Below are positions 46,405 through 54,818 of a stretch of 64,000 nucleotides of DNA, in pieces (positions within the stretch are counted from its first letter, which is position 1; every line of letters starts with the position of its first letter). Origin of the DNA: Calothrix sp. NIES-4105 (GTDB lineage: Bacteria > Cyanobacteriota > Cyanobacteriia > Cyanobacteriales > Nostocaceae); assembly GCF_002368415.1 (NCBI RefSeq), contig NZ_AP018290.1, forward strand, positions 2,049,470 to 2,113,469, read 5' to 3'. The notes under the pieces are model-generated. The model did no database searches and was not told the DNA's origin. It was given only the letters and a program-made list of their open reading frames with translations. The position numbers were made by a program, and so were the translations under genes.

Positions 46405-48849
46405 TTACACAGTTGTATTGTCAGAATTTTTAGTTAGTTCCAATCGCGTTTTAAGTACAGAATCTGGATTGAGGCTTATCGAATCAATGCCTTCATTCAC
46501 TAAAAATCGCGCGAATTCCGGATAATCGCTAGGCGCCTGTCCACAAATACCAATTTTACGTCCGTGTTGTTTAACGGTGTGTATCGCTTTGGCAATCATT
46601 TGTTTAACAGCTTCGTTGCGTTCGTCAAATAAATGCGCTACTAACTCAGAATCTCTATCGAGTCCTAAAGTTAATTGTGTTAAATCATTAGAACCTATCG
46701 AGAAACCATCAAATATCTCGCTAAATTCCCCAGCCAGTATTACATTACTTGGTAACTCGCACATCACGTAGACTTGCAAATCGTTTTCCCCTCGCACCAG
46801 TCCATGAACAGCCATTTCTGCAAGTACACGGCGCCCTTCGTCTGGGGTTCGGCAAAATGGTATCATTAAAATAACGTTCGTTAAGCCCATTTCGTCACGT
46901 ACTTTCTTCATAGCTTGACATTCTAGTGCAAATCCTTCACGATAACGTTCGTCATAGTAACGCGATGCACCACGCCAGCCAATCATCGGGTTTTCTTCTT
47001 TAGGTTCAAATTGCTTTCCTCCCAAAAGATTAGCATACTCATTACTCTTAAAATCGCTTAAACGAACGATTACAGGTTTGGGATAAAATGCCGCAGCAAT
47101 TGTACCAATACCATTAGCTAATTTCTCGATAAAAAATTGCGTTTTATCTTCATATTGAGAAGTTAATGCAGCAATTTTATCTACAGCAAGTTCATTATCT
47201 AATTTATCAAAATGCACTAATGCTAAAGGGTGTACTTTAATTTGATTTGCAATAATAAACTCCATTCGCGCTAACCCTACACCATCGTTTGGGATTCCAC
47301 TTAACCCAAATGCTTCTTCTGGATTCCCAACATTCATCATAATTTTTGTTGGAGTTGGGGGAAGTTTTTCTAAAGCGATTTCTTCGACTTGATAAGGTAT
47401 TAAACCCTCATAAACTCTACCCGTTTCACCAGAGGCACAACTTACGGTTATTTCTTGTCCAGATTTAATTACTTTTGTCGCATTACCACAACCAACTATT
47501 GCTGGAATTCCCATTTCTCGTGCGATAATTGCGGCATGACATACTCTACCACCTGTATTTGTGACAATCGCACTTGCGCGCTTCATAATTGGTTCCCAAT
47601 CTGGGTCAGTACGATTTGTTACTAATACTTCTCCCTCTTGGAATTGATTAATTTGACGTATGTCTAAAATGGTTCGTGCTTTACCTTGTCCTATCATCTC
47701 ACCAACAGCACGACCAGTTACTAGTTCATTCCCTTTTTCTAATAACTTATAAGTACGTAAAACATTCTGTACTTTTTGAGACTGTACGGTTTCTGGACGT
47801 GCTTGGACAATAAATAATTCCTGGGTAATTCCATCTTTTGCCCACTCGATATCCATTGGAGTGTAAGCACCGCGAACTTTTGAGTAATGTTCTTCAATTA
47901 AACAAGCCCAATGTGCTAGTTGGAGAATTTCATCATTAGTCAAAGCAAACGCCGCTCGGTCACATTGTGATACGGGTATATTTTTAGTCAGCTTAGAACC
48001 ACTTAAATCATAAACCATCTTGATTTCTTTGGTTCCTAATTGCTTCTTAATTATTGGGCGATATCCTTGTTTAAGTGTGGGTTTGAAGACTAAATACTCG
48101 TCGGGGTTAACGGCGCCTTGAACAACGTTTTCACCCAACCCGTAAGCCGCTGTAATTAATGCTGCATCTTTGAAACCCGTCTCAGTATCGATAGAGAACA
48201 TTACACCCGATGCTGCTAGGTCTGAACGCACCATTTTTTGCACACCTACCGAAAGTGCAACGTCAAAATGGTTAAAGCCCTTGATTTGGCGATAAGAAAT
48301 TGCACGATTGGTAAATATTGATGCAAAGCACTTATGACATGATTCGAGTACTGCTTTCAACCCGTGGACATTAAGATAAGTTTCTTGCTGCCCTGCAAAA
48401 CTCGCATCGGGTAAATCTTCCGCAGTGGCACTCGAACGAACTGCGACATCAATATCCGAGCCATATTTCTGGCATAATTGTTGATATGCTTCAGTTATCG
48501 CATTTTCTAATTCTTTTGGAAATGGAGTAGAGAGCATTAACGCACGTGCTTGTTTACCCCTTTGACGCAAATTATCAATATCTTCAACATCTAAATCGGC
48601 AAATATTTCTCGTAATTTTTTTTCTAAACCAGCATTTTCGATAAAGTAGCGATAAGCATAAGCAGTAGTTGCAAAACCAGTAGGAACTTTCACACCTTTC
48701 TTTGCTAACTGCTGAATCATCTCTCCCAACGATGCGTTTTTACCTCCAACAATAGAGATATCTGCAATACTAACTCTTTCAAACGGTAGAACCAGTGCTT
48801 GTAGAGGATTTTGGTTTACTGTTTGTAGTTTCACTGTTGTTGATACCAT
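46405..48849 (-). CDS. ppsA: Phosphoenolpyruvate synthase
   Basis: 814 residues from the ATG at 48849 (MVSTTVKLQ), preceded by AAGGATATT; an upstream in-frame start would add 28 unlikely residues. Three parts: N-terminal ATP/pyruvate-binding domain (VGGKNASLGEMIQQL, AVRSSATAEDLPDASFAGQQ), central phospho-His domain TNTGGRVCHAAIIAREMG, and a C-terminal PEP-binding barrel (IGSNDLTQLTLGLDRDS, GICGQAPSDYPEF). It converts pyruvate and ATP to PEP, AMP and Pi. Downstream of hsp20 on the same strand with a 132-base gap that holds a palindrome. PEP synthase with Hsp20/USP/Acg is a recurring stress grouping. Confidence 0.93.
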   Translation of the reverse strand: MVSTTVKLQTVNQNPLQALVLPFERVSIADISIVGGKNASLGEMIQQLAKKGVKVPTGFATTAYAYRYFIENAGLEKKLREIFADLDVEDIDNLRQRGKQARALMLSTPFPKELENAITEAYQQLCQKYGSDIDVAVRSSATAEDLPDASFAGQQETYLNVHGLKAVLESCHKCFASIFTNRAISYRQIKGFNHFDVALSVGVQKMVRSDLAASGVMFSIDTETGFKDAALITAAYGLGENVVQGAVNPDEYLVFKPTLKQGYRPIIKKQLGTKEIKMVYDLSGSKLTKNIPVSQCDRAAFALTNDEILQLAHWACLIEEHYSKVRGAYTPMDIEWAKDGITQELFIVQARPETVQSQKVQNVLRTYKLLEKGNELVTGRAVGEMIGQGKARTILDIRQINQFQEGEVLVTNRTDPDWEPIMKRASAIVTNTGGRVCHAAIIAREMGIPAIVGCGNATKVIKSGQEITVSCASGETGRVYEGLIPYQVEEIALEKLPPTPTKIMMNVGNPEEAFGLSGIPNDGVGLARMEFIIANQIKVHPLALVHFDKLDNELAVDKIAALTSQYEDKTQFFIEKLANGIGTIAAAFYPKPVIVRLSDFKSNEYANLLGGKQFEPKEENPMIGWRGASRYYDERYREGFALECQAMKKVRDEMGLTNVILMIPFCRTPDEGRRVLAEMAVHGLVRGENDLQVYVMCELPSNVILAGEFSEIFDGFSIGSNDLTQLTLGLDRDSELVAHLFDERNEAVKQMIAKAIHTVKQHGRKIGICGQAPSDYPEFARFLVNEGIDSISLNPDSVLKTRLELTKNSDNTTV

Positions 48850-48957
48850 GAGAAAATATCCTTTTAAAGTGATGGAAGCTGGAAACTTAAAAAAGCTACG
48901 TTTGTTGAGAATGCTCTGTGTAAATTGGAACAAAGGTAATAAATTTTACGATAGTAA

Positions 48958-48974
48958 GGTGGGCACTGCCCACC
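48958..48974. repeat. GGTGGGCACTGCCCACC palindrome
   Basis: Same family as 7358-7376. It lies between hsp20 and ppsA and could reduce read-through between them. Confidence 0.7.
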
Positions 48975-48981
48975 CTACAAT

Positions 48982-49560
48982 TTATTGAGCAACGTAATCA
49001 GTTGTGCTTCTATCTAATTCTTCACTTGCACGTTCTTGCATTGTATCTTGTAAATGTTTTTCATGCAAACGTTCTTCAGTCATTGCTTTGCGTGCTTTTT
49101 CTTGCACTGTCAAATCAACTTTAACAACATTACGTTGAGATGTTTGAGCTTTTGGCAAAGTCAAAGTTACTATCCCATCTTTTACCTCTGCTTTTACTTC
49201 TTCATGTTTGACATTTACTGGCAACGGAATAATGCGTTGAAATTGTCCATAACTAAATTCGGAGCGATAAAATCCTTTACTTTCGCTGGTTTTTTCTTCT
49301 TGATATTCACCTGCGACAGCAACAGCATTTTCGGTGACTTGAATATCTAAATCTTTAGCATCTATTCCCGGTACTTGTACTTTAAGGATAATTTCTTGAT
49401 CTAATTCTTTAACTTCAATAGCCGGACTCCAATTTAGACCTTCAAGTTTAGGGAAGACTTTATGCATTTGTTCTGGATGCATAATATCGTCAAACAAGCG
49501 ATTCATATGTTGACGTAAAGCATTTATCTCTTTTAATGGTTCCCAGTGTACTAAAGACAT
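48982..49560 (-). CDS. Small heat-shock protein (Hsp20/alpha-crystallin)
   Basis: 192 residues from ATG 49560 (MSLVHWEPLKEINALRQHMN), with GAGGA eight bases upstream. The alpha-crystallin domain runs from about 40 to 140: SPAIEVKELDQEIILKVQVP, GEYQEEKTSESKGFYRSEFS, and FQRIIPLPVNV with GIVTLTLPKA. A charged C-terminal tail of about 45 residues (EERLHEKHLQDTMQERASEE) is longer than usual. An ATP-independent chaperone. Its upstream region carries direct-repeat site 5 and is duplicated before the FAD oxidoreductase gene at 56351. Confidence 0.93.
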   Translation of the reverse strand: MSLVHWEPLKEINALRQHMNRLFDDIMHPEQMHKVFPKLEGLNWSPAIEVKELDQEIILKVQVPGIDAKDLDIQVTENAVAVAGEYQEEKTSESKGFYRSEFSYGQFQRIIPLPVNVKHEEVKAEVKDGIVTLTLPKAQTSQRNVVKVDLTVQEKARKAMTEERLHEKHLQDTMQERASEELDRSTTDYVAQ

Positions 49561-49660
49561 ATTTATATTCCTCAAATACGCTTCTAGTTTTTGATATAGA
49601 GCCTTGTCTAGACTCTACTACCAAGTTAAGAAAAAAATTTGAGGAAGTTGTGAGGATGGA
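49558..49660 (-). promoter_or_regulatory. Promoter cassette of hsp20 with direct-repeat site 5 (49640-49656)
   Basis: Minus-strand TCCTCACAACTTCCTCA at 49656-49640, then TTAACTTGGTAGTAGAG and an AGAG...CTCT imperfect palindrome at about 49596-49616, ending at the RBS. The whole segment recurs with high similarity at 56380-56487; the AGAGTCTAGACAAGGCTCT part is inverted between the copies. Confidence 0.75.
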
Positions 49661-49720
49661 TTGATTTTAAACTTTTGTAATAGCAAAGCAATACTCAGAT
49701 GCTAGCATTCGGCTTAAATA

Positions 49721-49746
49721 AAAAACGCTGCCAAGGCAGCGCTTTT
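49721..49746 (-). terminator. Terminator of the NO reductase gene
   Basis: CGCTGCC (49726-49732) pairs with GGCAGCG (49735-49741) flanked by A and T runs, directly past the norB stop at 49760. Confidence 0.8.
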
Positions 49747-49759
49747 ATAAGTATTTGAC

Positions 49760-52048
49760 TTATCGTTCAGGAATGGGTTGGACTGGAAAACGGAAAATCG
49801 CCCAGATTGCCCGCAACACAAAAATGAACATGGCAAGGGCGCCAACTGCGAAGATAATGTCCCCCGGAATTCGCAGCCAAACAGTCCAGTGCATCCAGCT
49901 AGAACTCATTACAGTTTCACCGCGCGCATACCAGGTGCCGTAATTGATCGACTGAGTAAGCTGGTAGAAGCCATTGGGGATAGGACCCAACAGTAACATC
50001 ACTACTAACCCTAGGTTAATAAACCAAAACGAGAATTTAAGTAATTTCTCATTCCACACCTGTTCTGGAGTAAACTCCCGCAGGGCAAACAGCATTAATG
50101 CTAGAGCCAGCGAACCATATACGCCGAATAAGGCGCCATGAGCATGAATTGCCGTTGTGTTCAATCCTTGAGAGTAGTAAAGAATACTAGGTGGATTGAT
50201 CAAGAAGCCAAACACACCTGCTCCTACTAAATTCCAAATACACGTAGCAATGAAGAACCGCAGAGGCCACCGATAAAACCCTTCTGCTTCACGTGAAAGC
50301 TTTAGCGTTTGCAATACCTCAAATCCCACCAGCGTTAATGGGATCACTTCCAATGCCGAAAAAACAGAGCCAAGAGCTGCAATAAATACGGGTGTTCCTG
50401 AAAAGTACAGGTGGTGCAAGGTTCCAACCACACCACTGCCCAAATACAGAATAGTTGTTAGGTAAGTTGCCCGCAGAGCAGAAGACTTTTTCAAAAAGCC
50501 CAATTCACTACATAGATAGGCAATTACTACCGTTGCAAACACTTCAAAGAAGCCTTCTACCCAAAGGTGTACCACCCACCAGCGCCAATATTCCGCAATA
50601 CTCACTGGAGTTCGGTTGGTATAAAGCAGACCCACCGAGTAAAACAGTGGAATCGTGATTGCACTGTAAAGGAAGAAGTGGCTTAATCCAGTTGGATTTT
50701 TCTCTTGCTGCAATGCGGGCTTAAACGCGCGGTACATCAAGAACAACCAAAATATCATTGCCCCAATTAAAAGTATCTGCCAAACACGCCCCAATTCAAT
50801 GTATTCATAGCCCTGATGTCCCCAGAAGAAACTATCTTCGACACTGAGAATACCTTGTACAGCTGCCCACGAGCCGGCAAGGGAACCAATCACAACAACG
50901 GTTAATACACCCAATAATACTAGATTGCCAACGGCTTGTCCTTTCGGTTCTGTGGCGCCAAACCTGGGTGCAAAATACAATCCCGCAGCCAGCCAGCAGG
51001 TGGCAATCCAGAAAATTGCCAGTTGAACGTGCCAAGTGCGCGATGCCGCATAGGGTAAAAATTGGGCTAGCGGGATGCCATAAAAGCTATCACCTTCCAC
51101 AGCATAGTGGGCAGTAATCATTCCCATTAGCATTTGCACCATAAATAACGTCATTGCAACACCAAAAAACAGGGATGTAGTTTTCTGGCTAGCTGTTGGA
51201 ATGCGAACTACTGGACGAAATGGTACAGTCTGGATATCATCAGGTGTTTCTTGTGACAGATACAGTAGTAGAAAGGCGCCAATTCCACCTATGAGCAGTA
51301 CAACGGAGATGATCGACCAGAGAATAAACTGCCTTGGTTGTTCATTGCCAATCAAATCATCATGGGGCCAGTTAGCGGTGTAAGAGAAATTGGCATTGGG
51401 ACGGTTGGCAGCAGCTGCCCAGGAAGTCCAGGCAAAAAACGCCGTCACATTATGAATTTGGGTCGGGTCTTTAAACCATCCGTGGGGGATCGAGTGAATC
51501 ACAGACCCATAGGTCAATAGATGTTCATAATCACTAAAGACCTGCTTTAATCCCTGTGCCTGGGCATTGGTTAGCAATACCTCATGAGTATTAGGATCAT
51601 ATCTATTGGTCTTGAATTGCTCACTCACTCTAGCTTCTAAAGCTGCGCGCTCAGGAAGAGCCAATGCTTCCAAATCACTCTGCTTCAAGGTTGGCTCTCC
51701 GTTGTACAAAATCCCAGCAGTGGCGAGTCCCCAGCGATGCAAAACATCGGCTGTCCAATCCGGGGCAAGGTAGCTGCCATGTCCCCAAATACTACCAATA
51801 TGTTGTCCACCGCGTGCCAGGTAAGTTGTCTGACCTTCTTGAATTTCTGCCTTTGTTAAAATAATTTCCTGTTGTGGCGCCCGCATGACATCAGGAATGG
51901 GAGGTGCGTTTTTCCAAATAGCAGCACCAGCAGCTAGTAACGCTGTAAAGGCAACAATACAGATTAATATTAACCAAGCTGGTAGCCCTAAAGCGAGTCG
52001 CCGATGCGGTATTACAGTATCGGAACTAGTTATCGTAGAATCTGTCAT
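49760..52048 (-). CDS. norB: Quinol-dependent nitric oxide reductase (qNor)
   Basis: 762 residues: the long quinol-oxidising form with an N-terminal cytochrome-c-like extension (about 45-225) lacking the CxxCH haem motif, then 12 or so membrane segments of the haem-copper oxidase fold. Visible haem and FeB ligand segments: TAHYAVEGD, RTWHVQLAIFW, VVHLWVEGFFEVF, GTLHHLYFSG and AIHAHGALFG. It reduces 2 NO to N2O using quinol in the inner membrane. Known in Synechocystis and some other cyanobacteria. No direct-repeat site is seen in its promoter; instead an AATATCG-N6-CGATATT palindrome lies 70 bases upstream. Confidence 0.95.
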   Translation of the reverse strand: MTDSTITSSDTVIPHRRLALGLPAWLILICIVAFTALLAAGAAIWKNAPPIPDVMRAPQQEIILTKAEIQEGQTTYLARGGQHIGSIWGHGSYLAPDWTADVLHRWGLATAGILYNGEPTLKQSDLEALALPERAALEARVSEQFKTNRYDPNTHEVLLTNAQAQGLKQVFSDYEHLLTYGSVIHSIPHGWFKDPTQIHNVTAFFAWTSWAAAANRPNANFSYTANWPHDDLIGNEQPRQFILWSIISVVLLIGGIGAFLLLYLSQETPDDIQTVPFRPVVRIPTASQKTTSLFFGVAMTLFMVQMLMGMITAHYAVEGDSFYGIPLAQFLPYAASRTWHVQLAIFWIATCWLAAGLYFAPRFGATEPKGQAVGNLVLLGVLTVVVIGSLAGSWAAVQGILSVEDSFFWGHQGYEYIELGRVWQILLIGAMIFWLFLMYRAFKPALQQEKNPTGLSHFFLYSAITIPLFYSVGLLYTNRTPVSIAEYWRWWVVHLWVEGFFEVFATVVIAYLCSELGFLKKSSALRATYLTTILYLGSGVVGTLHHLYFSGTPVFIAALGSVFSALEVIPLTLVGFEVLQTLKLSREAEGFYRWPLRFFIATCIWNLVGAGVFGFLINPPSILYYSQGLNTTAIHAHGALFGVYGSLALALMLFALREFTPEQVWNEKLLKFSFWFINLGLVVMLLLGPIPNGFYQLTQSINYGTWYARGETVMSSSWMHWTVWLRIPGDIIFAVGALAMFIFVLRAIWAIFRFPVQPIPER

Positions 52049-52115
52049 TTACTGAGCCTCCAGAATGACAAAATACTTGCCACATCTTTTATGATAAGCA
52101 GATGTTAATAGAAAA

Positions 52116-52135
52116 AATATCGTAAGTCCGATATT
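52116..52135. promoter_or_regulatory. AATATCG-N6-CGATATT palindrome upstream of norB
   Basis: A 7-6-7 inverted repeat about 70 bases before the norB ATG. Position and symmetry fit an operator for a dimeric regulator, for example an NO-responsive Rrf2/CRP-type protein; the regulator is not identified here. Confidence 0.45.
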
Positions 52136-52599
52136 GTCACAATTTTAATGAAAAACTCTCTGGAGTGGTATGAGCAATTAAATGCGAAGTCAATTCAATA
52201 CCTTCGCCAAAATACAGAGGGCTTCTGTAGTAAAGTTATCTTTACCACAACTACGATTGGCACTATAGAAAGCCTATACCTAATATATTAGCACTGTTAG
52301 AATCCTTGCAACGATAAACGACAAGAACAACCTTGAAACGTTGGAGCCGAATCATATCAGCGGTTGATGTTATGTATATTGCAGTAAATTTTTACTATGA
52401 ATTGTAAATTTTGTCAACCACTAATCATGCCTTCATTAGAAAATAAGTTAAAATGATAGGTAGAAAAAATAAACGTCTCCTTAATAAAAGCAAGGTAGTG
52501 GAGGCAATGGAAAACAAAAAGATGTAAATATTTGTATCGAAAGTTTTCAAATGTTTTTCTTAAGCGCTTCACACTGCTTTCTAAGGAAAGAAGGTGAGT
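52136..52599. other. Divergent intergenic region between norB and the DUF4360 gene
   Basis: No gene supported. AT-rich. Apart from the operator-like palindrome just before it and the RBS (AAGAAGGTGAGT) at its end, I see nothing notable. Confidence 0.4.
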
Positions 52600-53211
52600 A
52601 TGAATAATAAAAATTTACGAAAAACACCAATTGCAGTTGTACAAACTTTTCTTGCTACAGCCACATTAATGACAGCCTTTATTAGCCCTGCCTTTGCTGC
52701 ACCAAAAGTTGAAATTGTTGGCGCTGGTTATGGTGGCAATGGTTGTCCTGGAGGCTCTGCGAATGTTACCGTTAGCCCTGATGGTCAAGAGCTAACTATT
52801 CTATTTGATAAATTTATAGCCCTTGCAAATAACTCCAGAGAAAGCCGCAAAAGCTGTAATTTGACCATTCCGATCAAAGTACCTCAAGGCTTTCAAATTT
52901 CCCTCTACGATGCTGATTATCGAGGCTATGTTGCGCCTAAAACCACTGGGCAACTAAGAGCAGAATATTTCTTCGCTGGTGGACGCGGGCCTGTTGTTTC
53001 GCGCAAATTTAATGGTGAAACCCAGTACAACGTTCGAGATAGTTTAGCAACCGTTGCTGATGTCTGGTCGCGCTGTGGTGACAGTTTGAACATGCGGGTG
53101 AATGCCGCAATGTCAGCTAGTGGTCAAGGTATGGCTACTGTAGATTCCTTCGACCTTGCACACAGAGGTTTGATTTATCATATCAAATATCGTACCTGCC
53201 CTGGCAATTAG
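52600..53211 (+). CDS. Secreted DUF4360-type protein
   Basis: 203 residues from ATG 52600 (a GTG two codons earlier is less likely). The signal peptide has a hydrophobic core (TFLATATLMTAFIS) and cleavage near AFA-AP. The mature part shows VEIVGAGYGGNGCPGGSANV, then IALANNSRESRKSCNLTIPI and a final KYRTCPGN. These three Cys regions and the spacing fit the DUF4360 family of exported proteins, common in fungi and some cyanobacteria. Function unknown. Confidence 0.8.
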   Translation: MNNKNLRKTPIAVVQTFLATATLMTAFISPAFAAPKVEIVGAGYGGNGCPGGSANVTVSPDGQELTILFDKFIALANNSRESRKSCNLTIPIKVPQGFQISLYDADYRGYVAPKTTGQLRAEYFFAGGRGPVVSRKFNGETQYNVRDSLATVADVWSRCGDSLNMRVNAAMSASGQGMATVDSFDLAHRGLIYHIKYRTCPGN

Positions 53212-53583
53212 TAAAATTTAGATGATTTAAGAGGTGTTAACAGAAACGTAAACTGGTACTGGGATCAGTTAATGGAATTGACCGTTGAGCGAGCTACAGT
53301 TCGTCGCACCTTTTTGGAAGTGTTGCATCTGCTCAAACCCTCGATTGCATTGTTTCAACCCTCGATTCTGGCTCAAGTCTTGTTGCATACCTTGATAAAG
53401 CGTTGGCAGCAATTTGTATTGCATCAACAGCCAATTATCTCCAACCGGAATTTAGTATGAACTGTGTTGGTTCAGTTGTGGCGCCTCATAACACTCTGCG
53501 CTTGGGCAAACATAGACTTATACAATAAACCAACTCACTGGCACAGCTAAAGCTGTTGAGTTTATTCAGCGATAAGTACCTCG
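53212..53583. other. Intergenic region, no convincing gene
   Basis: A 62-codon plus-strand ORF (53272-53460) is open but has no family signature or RBS. It may be a remnant, since the composition is gene-like (TVRRTFLEVLHLLKPS). Confidence 0.35.
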
Positions 53584-54801
53584 TTAAACTCCTATGTGCT
53601 TTGCAACCCGCATAGCAGACGTAACGGCGCCTTCATGTAATCCATCTCCCAAGTATGCTCCCACATGGTAAGTATTATTGTCACCATTAGTCATGACTAC
53701 TTCATCTCTATATCTGAAAGAATCGACAGTATATAGTGGTGTATGATGGTCGAAAATATGGATGATTTTATTTGGTGCAATAATACTATGTAAGTTAAAA
53801 GCCAAGTTATATTTTTGGTCTGATGCTACCCCACAAAGCTGGTTGAGGTAGGCATTATACCCCCATCCACTTTCTGTTTCAAAGAAATCAAATTCCGAAA
53901 ATGTATTAATACCGTGTCGGTGGTACATAGATGTATCTGTATGCAATATAGTTTGTGCTTCATTTTTCTTCCATTGAGAAAATCGTTTTATTTCGTTATC
54001 TGTTGAGTCTGATAATAATTTCAATACTTGGTCGGGTGGTGTCGCAAACACAACCTTATCAAAGGTATATGTTTCTCCATCAACTAGTTCGATTTTAACA
54101 ATACCCGATTTTCTGGAAACATCAGCAACTTCAACATTTAGCAAGATATCGCCATTGAATTTATCTAATATTTTTTCAATGTATGAATACACTCCCCCTT
54201 TAATTCTTACCCATCCTGTATATATGTAATTTCTCAGAGCAGGAATTGCTAATTCTGCAGGGAAATTGTCTATGAGTTCAAACGGCATCGAATAACTATA
54301 CATTGTTAGCAATTTTATCCAATTATTCCGAATGCATGGAGATTTTAAGTAATAAGACATTGGCTTGTCGTATAAATCTGGAATTTGGGCAAGGTGTGTT
54401 TTTAACCATAAACCAGTAGAGCGAGCATAAATGGTATCGAGTCTCAGAAATTCGATTAGTCTCTGGAATCCAGTATAATTTTTACGGATTGCAGAACCAG
54501 AAAGAAAGTGTCTTCCATCTTTGAGAAATAATGACGAGCCAATATCAACTGCTTCTAGCTCTACCTCTAGTTCTTTCATCAAGTTGAGGAAGTTATAAAA
54601 CTTTAAAGGAAATTCAATTACACCACCTTCTAAAAATAAGTTATTTGGAGATTGATGAAATTTAACATTTTTATTGATTGTCCGAATATGCCCACCCAAA
54701 ATAGGTTGTCTTTCAAACACTGTTACATCATGTCCATTTTTATTGAGTAAGTATGCTGTCACCATACCACTGGCGCCACCACCAATAATTGCAATTTTCA
54801 T
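53584..54801 (-). CDS. NAD/FAD-binding amine-oxidase-like oxidoreductase
   Basis: 405 residues from ATG 54801 (AAGGATATTAATC upstream). The N-terminal motif is MKIAIIGGGASGMVTAYLLN, then TVFERQPILGGHIRTI. The C-terminal HVGAYLGDGLHEGAVTSAMR is the second FAD contact. It resembles the predicted NAD/FAD-binding protein group (COG2907-like) often associated with lipid modification. It follows the CrtI-like gene by 17 bases, so the two form an operon under the cassette at 56380-56487. Substrate unknown. Confidence 0.8.
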   Translation of the reverse strand: MKIAIIGGGASGMVTAYLLNKNGHDVTVFERQPILGGHIRTINKNVKFHQSPNNLFLEGGVIEFPLKFYNFLNLMKELEVELEAVDIGSSLFLKDGRHFLSGSAIRKNYTGFQRLIEFLRLDTIYARSTGLWLKTHLAQIPDLYDKPMSYYLKSPCIRNNWIKLLTMYSYSMPFELIDNFPAELAIPALRNYIYTGWVRIKGGVYSYIEKILDKFNGDILLNVEVADVSRKSGIVKIELVDGETYTFDKVVFATPPDQVLKLLSDSTDNEIKRFSQWKKNEAQTILHTDTSMYHRHGINTFSEFDFFETESGWGYNAYLNQLCGVASDQKYNLAFNLHSIIAPNKIIHIFDHHTPLYTVDSFRYRDEVVMTNGDNNTYHVGAYLGDGLHEGAVTSAMRVAKHIGV

Positions 54802-54818
54802 GATTAATATCCTTTTGA

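Noticed and set aside
53272-53460. Plus-strand ORF of 62 codons downstream of the DUF4360 gene
   Set aside because: No recognisable motif or SD; kept only as a possible remnant in the intergenic entry.
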